NCBI GenBank assembly: GCA_016712625.1
Contig: JADJQQ010000002.1
Coordinates: 178,501 to 242,500 of the forward strand
Reading direction: 5' to 3'
DNA length: 64,000 bases
DNA from: Candidatus Competibacteraceae bacterium
GTDB taxonomy: Bacteria; Pseudomonadota; Gammaproteobacteria; Competibacterales; Competibacteraceae
Shown here piece after piece: positions 1-9,430 of the stretch. The position numbers and the translations under genes were made by a program. A model generated the notes under the pieces. That model was not told the origin of the DNA. It worked only from the letters and a program-made list of their open reading frames with translations, and made no database searches. How positions within the stretch are numbered: the first letter of the stretch is position 1; every line of letters starts with the position of its first letter.

Positions 1-2
1 CC

Positions 3-950
<948 letters not shown>

Positions 951-991
951 GCGCCGGCTCGTCCGGATTCGAACGAGCAATCGGGCGTCGC

Positions 992-1258
992 TCAAGCCGC
1001 CATATTGCGGATGTGATGGGTCAGACGACTCTTGTGGCGAGCGGCTTTGTTGCCGTGGATCAACCCCTTGCGGGCCATACGGTCGATGACCGGCACGGCG
1101 GTTTGATATTCGGACTCCGCTTGGGTCTTGTCGCCGGTCTGAATCGCCTTCAGCACCCGTTTGATGTAGGTGCGCAGCATGGAACGCATGCTGGCGTTAT
1201 GCTGGCGGTGTTTCTCCGCCTGACGGGCGCGCTTTTTCGCTTGAGCGGTGTTGGCCAA
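992..1258 (-). CDS. rpsT: 30S ribosomal protein S20
   Basis: S20 is a primary 16S rRNA-binding protein of the small subunit. The 88-residue product begins (M)ANTAQAKKRARQ and is rich in Arg/Lys throughout, as expected for the helical S20 fold. Two in-frame TTG codons are available, at 1264 and 1258. The second is chosen because it gives the family N-terminus (M)AN and lies 9 bases after the GGAG at 1267-1270, whereas the first is only 3 bases away. A UUG start is also used by Escherichia coli rpsT, where it takes part in feedback control. The gene diverges from murJ, an arrangement common in gammaproteobacteria. Confidence 0.95.
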   Translation of the reverse strand: MANTAQAKKRARQAEKHRQHNASMRSMLRTYIKRVLKAIQTGDKTQAESEYQTAVPVIDRMARKGLIHGNKAARHKSRLTHHIRNMAA

Positions 1259-1437
1259 GATCAATACTCCTTACGACACAACAGGATAAATGTCATATTA
1301 ATCGGGTTCAAAAAAGGGGAATAATGATGACAGTTCCCGCTATTCTGTCAATCCCTTTTTCGCGCCGCCGCTGACAGTTCGGCCCAATCCCGCTATGATC
1401 CGCGCCTTAAAATCTTAGCGAGCGGGATCGCATCCTT

Positions 1438-2979
1438 ATGAGCAAGGCTCTCCTCAAATCCACCGGCATTGTCAGCGCCATGACCTCAATGTCGCGCGTG
1501 ACTGGCTTTATCCGCGATATGGTGTACGCGCAGATGTTCGGGGCCGGAGCCGGCACCGACGCCTTCTTCGTGGCTTTCCGCATTCCCAACTTCCTGCGCC
1601 GATTGTTCGCCGAAGGCGCTTTTTCCCAAGCCTTCGTCCCGGTTTTTTCAGAATATCAAACCCAGCGCTCGCATGCGGAACTCAAGGAACTGGTCGATCA
1701 AGTCGCTGGCACGCTGGGCGCCGTCCTGCTGCTGATTTCCGCCATTGGGGTGGTGGCCGCGCCGCTGTTGATCCTGCTGTTTGCGCCTGGCTTCACTACC
1801 GACGCCAGCAAATATGAATTGACGGTGGAAATGCTCCGCATCACCTTCCCGTATCTGTTCTTCATCTCCCTCACCGCCTTCGCTGGCGGCGTGCTGAACA
1901 GCTGCGGCAAATTCGCCATTCCGGCGATCACCCCGGTATTGCTCAATTTGACCATGATCGCCGCGGCGGTCTGGCTCGCTCCCCGCATGGAGCGACCAGT
2001 GGTCGGTCTCGCTTGGGGTGTCTTTATCGCTGGCGTAATCCAGTTGAGTTTTCAAATCCCTTTTCTGCGCCAGCTCAAGCTGTTGCCACGACCGCGCTGG
2101 GGTTGGGCCGCGCGGGGCGTACAGCAGGTCTTGAAGCTGATGGTGCCCGCTTTATTCGGCTCCTCGGTGGCGCAGGTTAATTTATTGATCGACACGGTGC
2201 TGGCGTCATTCCTGGTTTCCGGCAGCGTTAGTTGGTTGTATTACTCGGACCGACTGGTGGAATTTCCGCTTGGCATTTTCGGAGTGGCGCTCGGCACGGT
2301 GATCTTGCCCAAGCTATCCCGTCAACACGCCAGCGCGGAGGCCGGCGGTTTTTCGCAAACGCTCGATTGGGCGTTGCGCTGGGCCTTGTTAATCGGCGTT
2401 CCCGCGACTATTGCGTTGATTCTGCTGTCGGGTCCGATGTTGTCAGCACTGTTTCAGTACGGTGAATTCGACAGTCGCGATGTTGTCATGTCCACCCGCA
2501 GCCTGATGGCGTTTGCCTTCGGTTTGGTGGCGTTCATGCTGATCAAGGTTTTAGCGCCAGGTTTTTATGCCCGAAAGGATACCCGCAGTCCCGTGAAATA
2601 TGGCCTGATCGCCATGGCAGCCAATACAGCGCTGGTATTGACGCTGATCTGGCCGCTGGCCCATGCCGGGTTGGCGCTAGCCACCTCTCTGGCGGCTTAT
2701 CTCAATGCGGGTTTGCTGTTTTTCAATCTCCGACGGCGCGCCATTTATCAACCGCGCGCTGGCTGGCCGAAATTTCTGCTGCAACTGTGTATCGCCAATC
2801 TCACCATGGGGCTGGTGCTGTGGTTCGGCGTTGGCCCTCTCGACAGCTGGCTCCAGGCCAGCGCCAAGGCGCGTTTGTGGCATCTCAGCGGGTTGATTGT
2901 GGCCGGCGGCGCCAGCTATTTGCTGGCGGTGCTGGCAGTGGGAATCCGGCCCCGGCATTTGCTATTACGGCACGATTAA
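1438..2979 (+). CDS. murJ: lipid II flippase MurJ (MviN)
   Basis: MurJ is an inner-membrane protein of the MOP exporter superfamily that moves lipid II across the membrane for peptidoglycan synthesis. The 513-residue product has the usual family length and about 14 hydrophobic segments. The N-terminal region carries the characteristic stretch SRVTGFIRDMVYAQMFG followed by ADAFF-like and IPNFLRRLFAEGAF motifs (about residues 20-65). It is transcribed divergently from rpsT. In many relatives ribF follows directly, but here about 6.4 kb of other genes intervene. Its last 15 bases overlap the end of the convergent sigma-54 activator gene. Confidence 0.96.
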   Translation: MSKALLKSTGIVSAMTSMSRVTGFIRDMVYAQMFGAGAGTDAFFVAFRIPNFLRRLFAEGAFSQAFVPVFSEYQTQRSHAELKELVDQVAGTLGAVLLLISAIGVVAAPLLILLFAPGFTTDASKYELTVEMLRITFPYLFFISLTAFAGGVLNSCGKFAIPAITPVLLNLTMIAAAVWLAPRMERPVVGLAWGVFIAGVIQLSFQIPFLRQLKLLPRPRWGWAARGVQQVLKLMVPALFGSSVAQVNLLIDTVLASFLVSGSVSWLYYSDRLVEFPLGIFGVALGTVILPKLSRQHASAEAGGFSQTLDWALRWALLIGVPATIALILLSGPMLSALFQYGEFDSRDVVMSTRSLMAFAFGLVAFMLIKVLAPGFYARKDTRSPVKYGLIAMAANTALVLTLIWPLAHAGLALATSLAAYLNAGLLFFNLRRRAIYQPRAGWPKFLLQLCIANLTMGLVLWFGVGPLDSWLQASAKARLWHLSGLIVAGGASYLLAVLAVGIRPRHLLLRHD

Positions 2980-4446
2980 GCCGCCCAGATATTTCCGCAC
3001 CGTCCGCCGATCCAAGCCGGTGCGCCGAGCGACCTCCTCGTAATTGCGGCATTGCTGGTAGAGCAAGGCACAATAATTGGCTAACAGGCCACGCGCATCC
3101 AAGCTGCCACTCTGGATGCGCCGCCAAAATTGGCGTTCGGGCGATAGGTCTGTCCGCTCCCCGGTATAGCGCCCAGTCAACAAAATGCGTCGCGCCGCCT
3201 GTTCCAGCTCCCGAACGTTGCCCGGCCAATCGTAATCGGCCGCCAGGTCGCGATGGAGCGAGGTCAACACCAGATCGACCGCTGCCGGACTGGATGATCC
3301 GAGCAAGCGCGCCACCACGGCGTCCACCAGCAAATCCAGTTCAGCCGGCGTTTCAGCCAACCGCTGGCGCAGCGGCGGTACGGTGATGATGTCGGAACAC
3401 AGCCGGTAGAAAAAATCCTGGCGAAACTTGCCCTGTTGGCGTAATTCGTCTAACGATTGATGGGTGGCCGCGATGACCCGCCCGGCAAAGCGTTGCGGCT
3501 TGTGACTGCCAACCGGCGTGAAGGAGCGTTCCTGCAACACCCGCAACAGTTTAATTTGCACGCCGAGGCTAGCGTCGCCGATCTCGTCCAGAAACAGCGA
3601 CCCGTAGGGGCTACAGCGGGCGAACATGCCTTGACGGTCATCCACCGCTCCAGTGAACGCGCCCTTGCGATGGCCGAACAATTCCGATTCAATCAGGCTT
3701 TCGGGAAATTCCGCCAGATTGACCGCGATAAACGTGTCGGCGACGCTGTGCTGAAAGCGGTTGCCGGCGGGATCGAACGGGATGAACACCGACCGACCGA
3801 TGGCCGCCGCCGCCGAGCCCTTGCCGCTGCCGGTCTCGCCGAGCAGCAGGGTCGAAAAATCGTCCATCCGGTTCCACAGATAGCGCTCGTAGATGCGCAT
3901 GTCGCAACCGAACACGTTGTTCCACAGCGCCCGCCGCAGTTGGTGCATACAGGGACTGGAGCCGATGAGCGCGCTGTCGATGAAGCGGTAAGCGCGGCGT
4001 AGCTGATAAAACAGTCCGAAATAGCGCACCGCTTCCACTTGACCGAAACCTTGTTCCCGCAGTAAGGCCAGCGCCTCGTCAGCGAAGGTGACAGGCGTCA
4101 ACGGGCGAAGCTGGGTCAATTCGTGGTCGATCAGTCGATCCAATGCTGGCAGGAAGCGATAGTAGCCATAAAACAATCTGGCGTCGGCCAACCATTGTCG
4201 TTCCTCGCCCCCGTATTGGGTCAGGCTGCCAGCGTTGCGCTGACTCAAGCGGTCAAGTCGTGCCATCAACACTGGAAACAGCGCGCTCAGGGCATGATGG
4301 CCATCCGTGATCGTCAAAGCCGACGCGGGCACCAACGCCGCAACCTGTCGGCGGTTAACCTCAAACGGATTGGCCATGATTAAATCGGACGCAGCGGCTA
4401 AAAATTGCCGGTCATCCGGTTCGAGTCGTAATCGGGTACCTGCCAT
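2965..4446 (-). CDS. sigma-54-dependent transcriptional activator with an unrecognised N-terminal domain
   Basis: This 493-residue protein has a central AAA+ sigma-54 interaction domain: Walker A GETGSGKG (about 204-211), ESELFGHRKGAFTGA with an intact GAFTGA loop (about 254-268), Walker B GSLFLDEIGD, and YDWPGNVREL (about 405-414). The C-terminal 50 residues contain a short HTH (YEEVARRTGLDRRTVRKYLGG) unlike classic Fis. The first 180 residues match no sensor family that I recognise, and no receiver domain or phosphorylatable Asp is evident. The gene diverges from the hydrolase-methyltransferase operon, and a -24/-12-like promoter lies between them, so control of that operon is the natural inference. 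The start ATG is at 4446. Confidence 0.85.
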   Translation of the reverse strand: MAGTRLRLEPDDRQFLAAASDLIMANPFEVNRRQVAALVPASALTITDGHHALSALFPVLMARLDRLSQRNAGSLTQYGGEERQWLADARLFYGYYRFLPALDRLIDHELTQLRPLTPVTFADEALALLREQGFGQVEAVRYFGLFYQLRRAYRFIDSALIGSSPCMHQLRRALWNNVFGCDMRIYERYLWNRMDDFSTLLLGETGSGKGSAAAAIGRSVFIPFDPAGNRFQHSVADTFIAVNLAEFPESLIESELFGHRKGAFTGAVDDRQGMFARCSPYGSLFLDEIGDASLGVQIKLLRVLQERSFTPVGSHKPQRFAGRVIAATHQSLDELRQQGKFRQDFFYRLCSDIITVPPLRQRLAETPAELDLLVDAVVARLLGSSSPAAVDLVLTSLHRDLAADYDWPGNVRELEQAARRILLTGRYTGERTDLSPERQFWRRIQSGSLDARGLLANYCALLYQQCRNYEEVARRTGLDRRTVRKYLGGLIVP

Positions 4447-4570
4447 TCGAAAGTTTCCCTAGCAAAAAATGTCTGGCCAATCGGCATGAAATGTACCGAT
4501 ACTACTGAGCCTTATTTTATAACGCGCATTAGAACTTCGTTGCAACAATGACTTAGCTAATTTCCATGGC

Positions 4571-4586
4571 TGGCACGGGATTTTCA
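4571..4586 (+). promoter_or_regulatory. candidate sigma-54 (-24/-12) promoter
   Basis: TGGCAC at 4571-4576 is followed after five bases by TTTCA (4582-4586), against the consensus TGGCAC-N5-TTGCA. The -24 box is perfect and the -12 box has one mismatch, T for the conserved G of its GC. The site lies 39 bp before the ATG at 4625 and next to the divergent gene for a sigma-54 activator. The call is based on position and sequence only. Confidence 0.45.
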
Positions 4587-4624
4587 AGGAGAACTGAAGA
4601 CTCACGACAAGATGGAGAGATAAG

Positions 4625-6394
4625 ATGAACCCGAATAGACAGGCCAGCGAACACAGTTTTCGCGGTTGGGATGGCGCGGAGTTGTTCTACCGCGCCTGGT
4701 TGCCCGAAGCTAACACGGATCGAGCGGTGATCCTGTTCCATCGCGGTCACGAGCATTCCGGCCGCTGGCAAGATGTGGTGAACAAGCTCGATTTACCCGA
4801 TTTCGCCCTGTTCGCCTGGGACGCGCGCGGCCACGGCCGCAGTCCCGGCGAGCGCGGCGATGCGGAAAATCTCGGCGTGTTGGTGCGCGACGTGGACGCT
4901 TTCGTCGGCCATGTTGCTCGCCATTACGGTATTCCCATCGAAAATATCGTTGTGTTCGCCCACAGCGTCGGCAGCGTGCTGGCGGCGACCTGGGTGCATG
5001 ACTACGCGCCGAAAATCCGCGCCCTGGTGCTGGGTAGCCCCGCCTTGCAAGTGCAACTGTACGTTCCCTTCGCCATTCCCGCGCTGCGCTTGCTGCTGAC
5101 ATTCAAGCCGAAAGCCTACGTCAACAGCTACGTGAAAGCGAAATTGCTGACGCACGATCCGGCCAAGATCGCCAGCTACGACGCCGATCCGCTCATCACC
5201 CGGCGCATCGCGGTGAAGCTGTTGGTCGATCTGCACGATGCCGGTCGCAAGTTGGCGGACGACGCGGCGGCGATCACCACGCCGACCTTGTTACTGACTT
5301 CCGGCGCGGATTGGGTGGTCGATCAGGCGATCCAGCACCGATTTTTCGAGCGCTTGGGTGCAACGGTCAAGGAAATGCACGTTTATGCCGGCTTCCTCCA
5401 CGATACCTTCAACGAGCGGGACAACCAGTTACCGTTAACCGATGCCCGCCGCTTTATTCTGGAGGCGTTTGCGCGCCCGCGCGATGAGCCGTCCTTGCTG
5501 GATGCCGATCGCAACAGCGCCACCCAGCGCGAATATGAAAGATTGGCGAACCCCTTGCCGGCGTTGTCGCGCCGCCGGTTCGGTTACGGCCTGAGCCGAT
5601 TCTTTCTCAACACGATCGGGTCGCGCTTGAGCCGGGGCATCAGGCTCGGCGTCGCTACCGGTTTCGATTCGGGAACTACCTTGGATTATGTGTACCGCAA
5701 CCACGCCGAAGGGTTCACCCCACTGGGCCGGTTGATCGACCGCAACTACTTGAACGCCATCGGCTGGCAAGGAATCCGGCTGCGTAAGCGCCATTTAGAA
5801 AAATTGCTGCGCCGGGCGATGCGGGAACTGCACGCCACCGACCAACCGGTACGGATCGTCGATATCGCCGCCGGTCACGGTCGCTACGTGCTGGACGCCG
5901 TGCGCGAGCCATCCGACATTCCGGCGACCGGGGTGCTGCGGGATTTCAGTCCCATCAATGTGGAAGCGGGGCGGCGGCTGATCGCTGAACGGGGCTTGCA
6001 AGATCGCTTTGCCTTCGAGCGAGGCGACGCCTTCGATCCGGCCAGCCTCGCCGCGCTGCCCGGAAACGCCACGGTCGGCATCGTTTCCGGGCTTTACGAG
6101 CTGTTTCCCGAGAATAAGCCGGTGCGCGCGTCGCTGGCTGGGTTGGCGGCGGCGGTAACTCCGGGCGGCTATCTGATCTATACCGGCCAGCCTTGGCACC
6201 CGCAACTCGAATTCATCGCGCAAGTGCTGACCAGTCACCGGGATGGCAAGCCGTGGGTGATGCGGCGGCGCACCCAGCAGGAAATGGATCAACTGGTCGC
6301 CGCCGCCGGCTTTGAGAAAATTGCTCAAGAAACCGATCCGTGGGGCATTTTCACGGTGTCGCTGGCCCGTCGCCTGGAGCCCGGTCATGCTTGA
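4625..6394 (+). CDS. bifunctional alpha/beta hydrolase - SAM-dependent methyltransferase fusion
   Basis: This 589-residue fusion joins two enzymes. Residues 1-290 form an S33-type alpha/beta hydrolase resembling monoacylglycerol lipases/lysophospholipases. The nucleophile elbow is FAHSVGS (Ser114), DARGHGRS is near 66-73, and FLHDTFNE supplies the likely catalytic His. Residues about 360-589 form a class I methyltransferase with SAM motif I VDIAAGHGRYVLDA. GGAGA lies 8 bases before the start ATG. The stop overlaps the next gene by 8 bp, implying translational coupling to the phosphatase fusion. Processing and methylation of a lipid-derived substrate is an inference from the two domains and the PAP2 neighbour. 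The substrate is unknown. Confidence 0.85.
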   Translation: MNPNRQASEHSFRGWDGAELFYRAWLPEANTDRAVILFHRGHEHSGRWQDVVNKLDLPDFALFAWDARGHGRSPGERGDAENLGVLVRDVDAFVGHVARHYGIPIENIVVFAHSVGSVLAATWVHDYAPKIRALVLGSPALQVQLYVPFAIPALRLLLTFKPKAYVNSYVKAKLLTHDPAKIASYDADPLITRRIAVKLLVDLHDAGRKLADDAAAITTPTLLLTSGADWVVDQAIQHRFFERLGATVKEMHVYAGFLHDTFNERDNQLPLTDARRFILEAFARPRDEPSLLDADRNSATQREYERLANPLPALSRRRFGYGLSRFFLNTIGSRLSRGIRLGVATGFDSGTTLDYVYRNHAEGFTPLGRLIDRNYLNAIGWQGIRLRKRHLEKLLRRAMRELHATDQPVRIVDIAAGHGRYVLDAVREPSDIPATGVLRDFSPINVEAGRRLIAERGLQDRFAFERGDAFDPASLAALPGNATVGIVSGLYELFPENKPVRASLAGLAAAVTPGGYLIYTGQPWHPQLEFIAQVLTSHRDGKPWVMRRRTQQEMDQLVAAAGFEKIAQETDPWGIFTVSLARRLEPGHA

Positions 6395-7721
6395 AAAATC
6401 CGTTACGGTCGAACCGGCGCGTCCCTGGCGCGCGGCTATCGTCTGGATGGCGCTGGTGCTGGGGCCGGGTTTCTTCCTAGTCTACGGCTTTGGCAATGAA
6501 CTGACGGCGCGGCGCGGCGACGTGGGCAGTTTCTTCTTCGCGTGGGAGCGCCACATTCCGCTGCTACCCTGGACGATTATTCCCTACTGGTCACTGGACA
6601 TCTTCTACGCCTGCTCGGTGCTGCTGTGCCGGGATCGACTGGAGTTGGATCGCCACGCCTGGCGGATTATCACCGCCGTCCTGCTCTCCGCCATCGGCTT
6701 TCTGCTGTTTCCGCTTCGCTTCGGTTTCCCCCGGCCGGAAGTCGATGGGCTATTCGGCCCCCTGTTTGAAGCGCTGTACGGTTTCGATCAGCCATTCAAT
6801 CAAGCCCCGTCCTTGCATATCAGCTTAGGGATGATTGTGTGGTACCTCTACGCCAAGTATGCCAGAGGGGCTTGGCGCTGGTTGCTGCATGGTTGGTTCG
6901 TGTTGATCGGCTTTTCGACGCTCACGACCTGGCAGCATCATGTCATCGACCTGCCGGCGGGGGCATTGGTCGGGATGATCGCGTTTTGGCTGTTTCCCGA
7001 TCCGCCAGCCGAACGGACTGGCAAACCTGTTAGCTATCGGCCGGTTGGCGGAAATCGCTTGGCTGGTCGGTATCTAAGCGGCGGATTGCTCTGTCTGGCG
7101 CTCGCTTTATCAGGACGTTATTGGCTGATTTTGCTGTGGCCCGCGCTGAGTTTGGGCGCGGTGGCGACCGCTTACGCGGGAATCGGGCCGGTGGTGTTTT
7201 GCAAGCAAGGCGGGCGACTGTCAAGAGCGGCGAAGCTGGTTCTCGCGCCGTATCTGCTCGGCCAAACTCTCTCGTGGCGATGGCATCGGCGGCGGATGGC
7301 GTCGCCGTTCGCTGAAATTGCGCCAGGTCTGTTCATGGGCGCTCGGCTGGACGCGCGGGAGGCGCTACTGTTCGCCGCCGCCTATCCCCGTCGCTTGGTG
7401 CTCGATCTGACCGGCGATTTTGACGAAACGGATCACTTGCGCCAGGGTGATTATGTCAATTTGCAACTGCTGGATTTGACCGAACCGCCGCCGGCCGCCT
7501 TGCGCGACGGCGCGGCCGCCATCGAACTGGCGTTGCAACAAGGAAAAACCGTGTTCGTTCACTGTGCGCTGGGGTATGCGCGCAGCGCGCGCCTCGTGGC
7601 GCATTGGCTCACGGTTACTGGGCGCGCCCGCTCGCTTGAGGAAGCGTTCGAGCAGGTGCGCGCGGTTCGACCCGGCATCATCGTCGGCCCCCAACGGCTG
7701 GCTCCATCGCCCTCGTGCTAG
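6387..7721 (+). CDS. PAP2 / dual-specificity phosphatase fusion, integral membrane
   Basis: This 444-residue protein starts at the ATG at 6387, inside the last codons of the upstream gene. The N-terminal half is a multi-spanning PAP2-type lipid phosphatase with PSLHISLG and TWQHHVIDLPAG as the second and third catalytic motifs. Hydrophobic segments continue to about residue 290. The C-terminal part is a cytosolic dual-specificity/tyrosine phosphatase domain with an intact signature loop HCALGYARS (Cys393). Fusions of this kind are known beside hydrolase-methyltransferase fusions and are thought to act on phospholipids. Two different phosphatase chemistries in one chain suggest a lipid phosphate cycle, but the substrate is not evident. 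Confidence 0.85.
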   Translation: MLEKSVTVEPARPWRAAIVWMALVLGPGFFLVYGFGNELTARRGDVGSFFFAWERHIPLLPWTIIPYWSLDIFYACSVLLCRDRLELDRHAWRIITAVLLSAIGFLLFPLRFGFPRPEVDGLFGPLFEALYGFDQPFNQAPSLHISLGMIVWYLYAKYARGAWRWLLHGWFVLIGFSTLTTWQHHVIDLPAGALVGMIAFWLFPDPPAERTGKPVSYRPVGGNRLAGRYLSGGLLCLALALSGRYWLILLWPALSLGAVATAYAGIGPVVFCKQGGRLSRAAKLVLAPYLLGQTLSWRWHRRRMASPFAEIAPGLFMGARLDAREALLFAAAYPRRLVLDLTGDFDETDHLRQGDYVNLQLLDLTEPPPAALRDGAAAIELALQQGKTVFVHCALGYARSARLVAHWLTVTGRARSLEEAFEQVRAVRPGIIVGPQRLAPSPSC

Positions 7722-7852
7722 CTTGGAGCTGGGAGACGCCACGGTCATCCCTCACCTTCTCACCACCAGTTATTCATAATTCCGAGAGGATTACTCAGGA
7801 TTTGACGGAATCGGTTATTATTGTCGCGCCAATCCCATCTTGAGGACGATCC

Positions 7853-9310
7853 ATGCGGATTCTGCTCGTCAAACCCCACGCCCATCTGAAAACCGTGCTG
7901 GGTCTCCAGCGATTTCAATGTCTGGAACCGCTCGAATTCGGTTATCTGGCGGCGGCGATCCCGGCCGAGCACGAGGTGCGGGTGCTCGATCTGCGACTGT
8001 ACCGGTTTGCGGAAACCGCGTTTGAGCGCGAATTGGCGCGGTTTCAGCCGGATTTGGTCGGGTTTACCGCTTACAGCCACGAATCGGGCCGCATGAAGCG
8101 ATTGGCTAACACGGTGCGTCGACTGATGCCAAAAACACGGATCGTGGTCGGCGGCCACCACGCCACCGTCGCGCCCACTGACTGCAATATTCCCGATATC
8201 GACTACATTGTGCGCGGCGAGGGTAGCGGGCCGTTCCGCGCGCTGGTTGCGGCCTTAGCCAAAGGGGAACAACCTGAAGGCATCCCCAATGTGTTGTTCA
8301 GCGGCGAAGGTTTCGACGCGGAAGCCGCCAAGGTTTGGCCGCGCTATCCCGATCCGCGCACCATTCCGATTCCACGACGGGATTTGTGGGACAGCCGTTC
8401 CTATTATTGTGTTTGGGTGTGCGAAAACCCGCGCGACTGGCAAGTCTTGTTTCCACGAGTGGCGATGGCCCGCACGTCTTATGGCTGCAAGATGACCTGC
8501 TCGTTCTGCATCGTGCCCTTTCTGAGCGGCACCACCCATATGCCGCGCGTGGCCGATGTGGTGGCCGAGGATTTATCCCGCATCGAAGTCGATCACGTCT
8601 ACTTCGCGGATGACGAGAATTTCATCGACGATCAATACGGCTTCGAACTGGCCGAAGCGATTGAAAAACGCGGGATCAAGAAACGCTATTTCGCTTGGGC
8701 GCGGGCCACCACCATCCTGCGTTCTCCCGAACTGATGCGCCGCTGGAAGGAAATCGGCCTGGACGGCGTGTTCGTCGGCTTCGAGTTCACCACCAATAAG
8801 GAGTTGAAAGCGGTGCGCAAGGGCGGCACTGTTTCGCACAACGAACGCGCCCACGAAACGCTGCGCCAGTTGGGCATCGCCTGCCATGCCGCCTTCATGG
8901 TTCGGCCCGAATACAGTCACACCGAATTCGATCATCTGCGCAACTACGTCAACGCCATGCCACCGGTGCAATGCAGCTTCACCGTCTGCACGCCTTCGCC
9001 CGGCACCGCCGATTACGACGCCGCTCGTCCCACGTTTTGGGCTGGCGACGCCTACGATCTGCATGATTGCATGCACCCGCTGACGCCCACCACGTTACCC
9101 TTGCGCGAATTCAGCGAGCTGTTCGCCCGCCAGGTGCGGGAAGCCTCGCGGCGCAATCCGCTGCGCATTGAGCGCCACCCGATCCGCCCCTGGGAACTGG
9201 CCCGCGTGATCGCCGCTGAAAAGCGCTATGACCAAGCGTTTCGCGAACTGTATCGCGATTTCCCGCGCGAGCTATGGAATTGGCCGGGCCAGACCCAACT
9301 CTCCGCGTAA
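7853..9310 (+). CDS. B12-binding-domain radical SAM protein
   Basis: This 485-residue protein has an N-terminal Rossmann-like cobalamin-binding-type domain (residues 1-150, with VVGGHHAT near 98-105) followed by a radical SAM TIM barrel. The cluster-binding motif is CKMTCSFC (Cys212, Cys216, Cys219). The canonical DxHxxG histidine ligand of base-off cobalamin is not clearly present, though SHESG occurs at about 75-79. GAGGA lies just before the ATG at 7853. The family includes methyltransferases, cyclases and hopanoid/bacteriochlorophyll enzymes, and the substrate cannot be read from sequence. It follows the lipid-phosphatase fusion by 131 bp on the same strand and may share its pathway. Confidence 0.85.
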   Translation: MRILLVKPHAHLKTVLGLQRFQCLEPLEFGYLAAAIPAEHEVRVLDLRLYRFAETAFERELARFQPDLVGFTAYSHESGRMKRLANTVRRLMPKTRIVVGGHHATVAPTDCNIPDIDYIVRGEGSGPFRALVAALAKGEQPEGIPNVLFSGEGFDAEAAKVWPRYPDPRTIPIPRRDLWDSRSYYCVWVCENPRDWQVLFPRVAMARTSYGCKMTCSFCIVPFLSGTTHMPRVADVVAEDLSRIEVDHVYFADDENFIDDQYGFELAEAIEKRGIKKRYFAWARATTILRSPELMRRWKEIGLDGVFVGFEFTTNKELKAVRKGGTVSHNERAHETLRQLGIACHAAFMVRPEYSHTEFDHLRNYVNAMPPVQCSFTVCTPSPGTADYDAARPTFWAGDAYDLHDCMHPLTPTTLPLREFSELFARQVREASRRNPLRIERHPIRPWELARVIAAEKRYDQAFRELYRDFPRELWNWPGQTQLSA

Positions 9311-9430
9311 ACCGACGTTCTCCTGTTCGCTTCCAGCAGCCGGAGAACACGGCACAGTGTTAAGAATCCAGTAATTATCCCTATAATGCTGGTTTTCGCG
9401 CGTAACCCGACCGATTAATGACAAACCAGC

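Noticed and set aside
957..978. Possible terminator between the first regulator and rpsT
   Set aside because: The short GCTCGT/ACGAGC stem has a long loop and no T tract on either strand.
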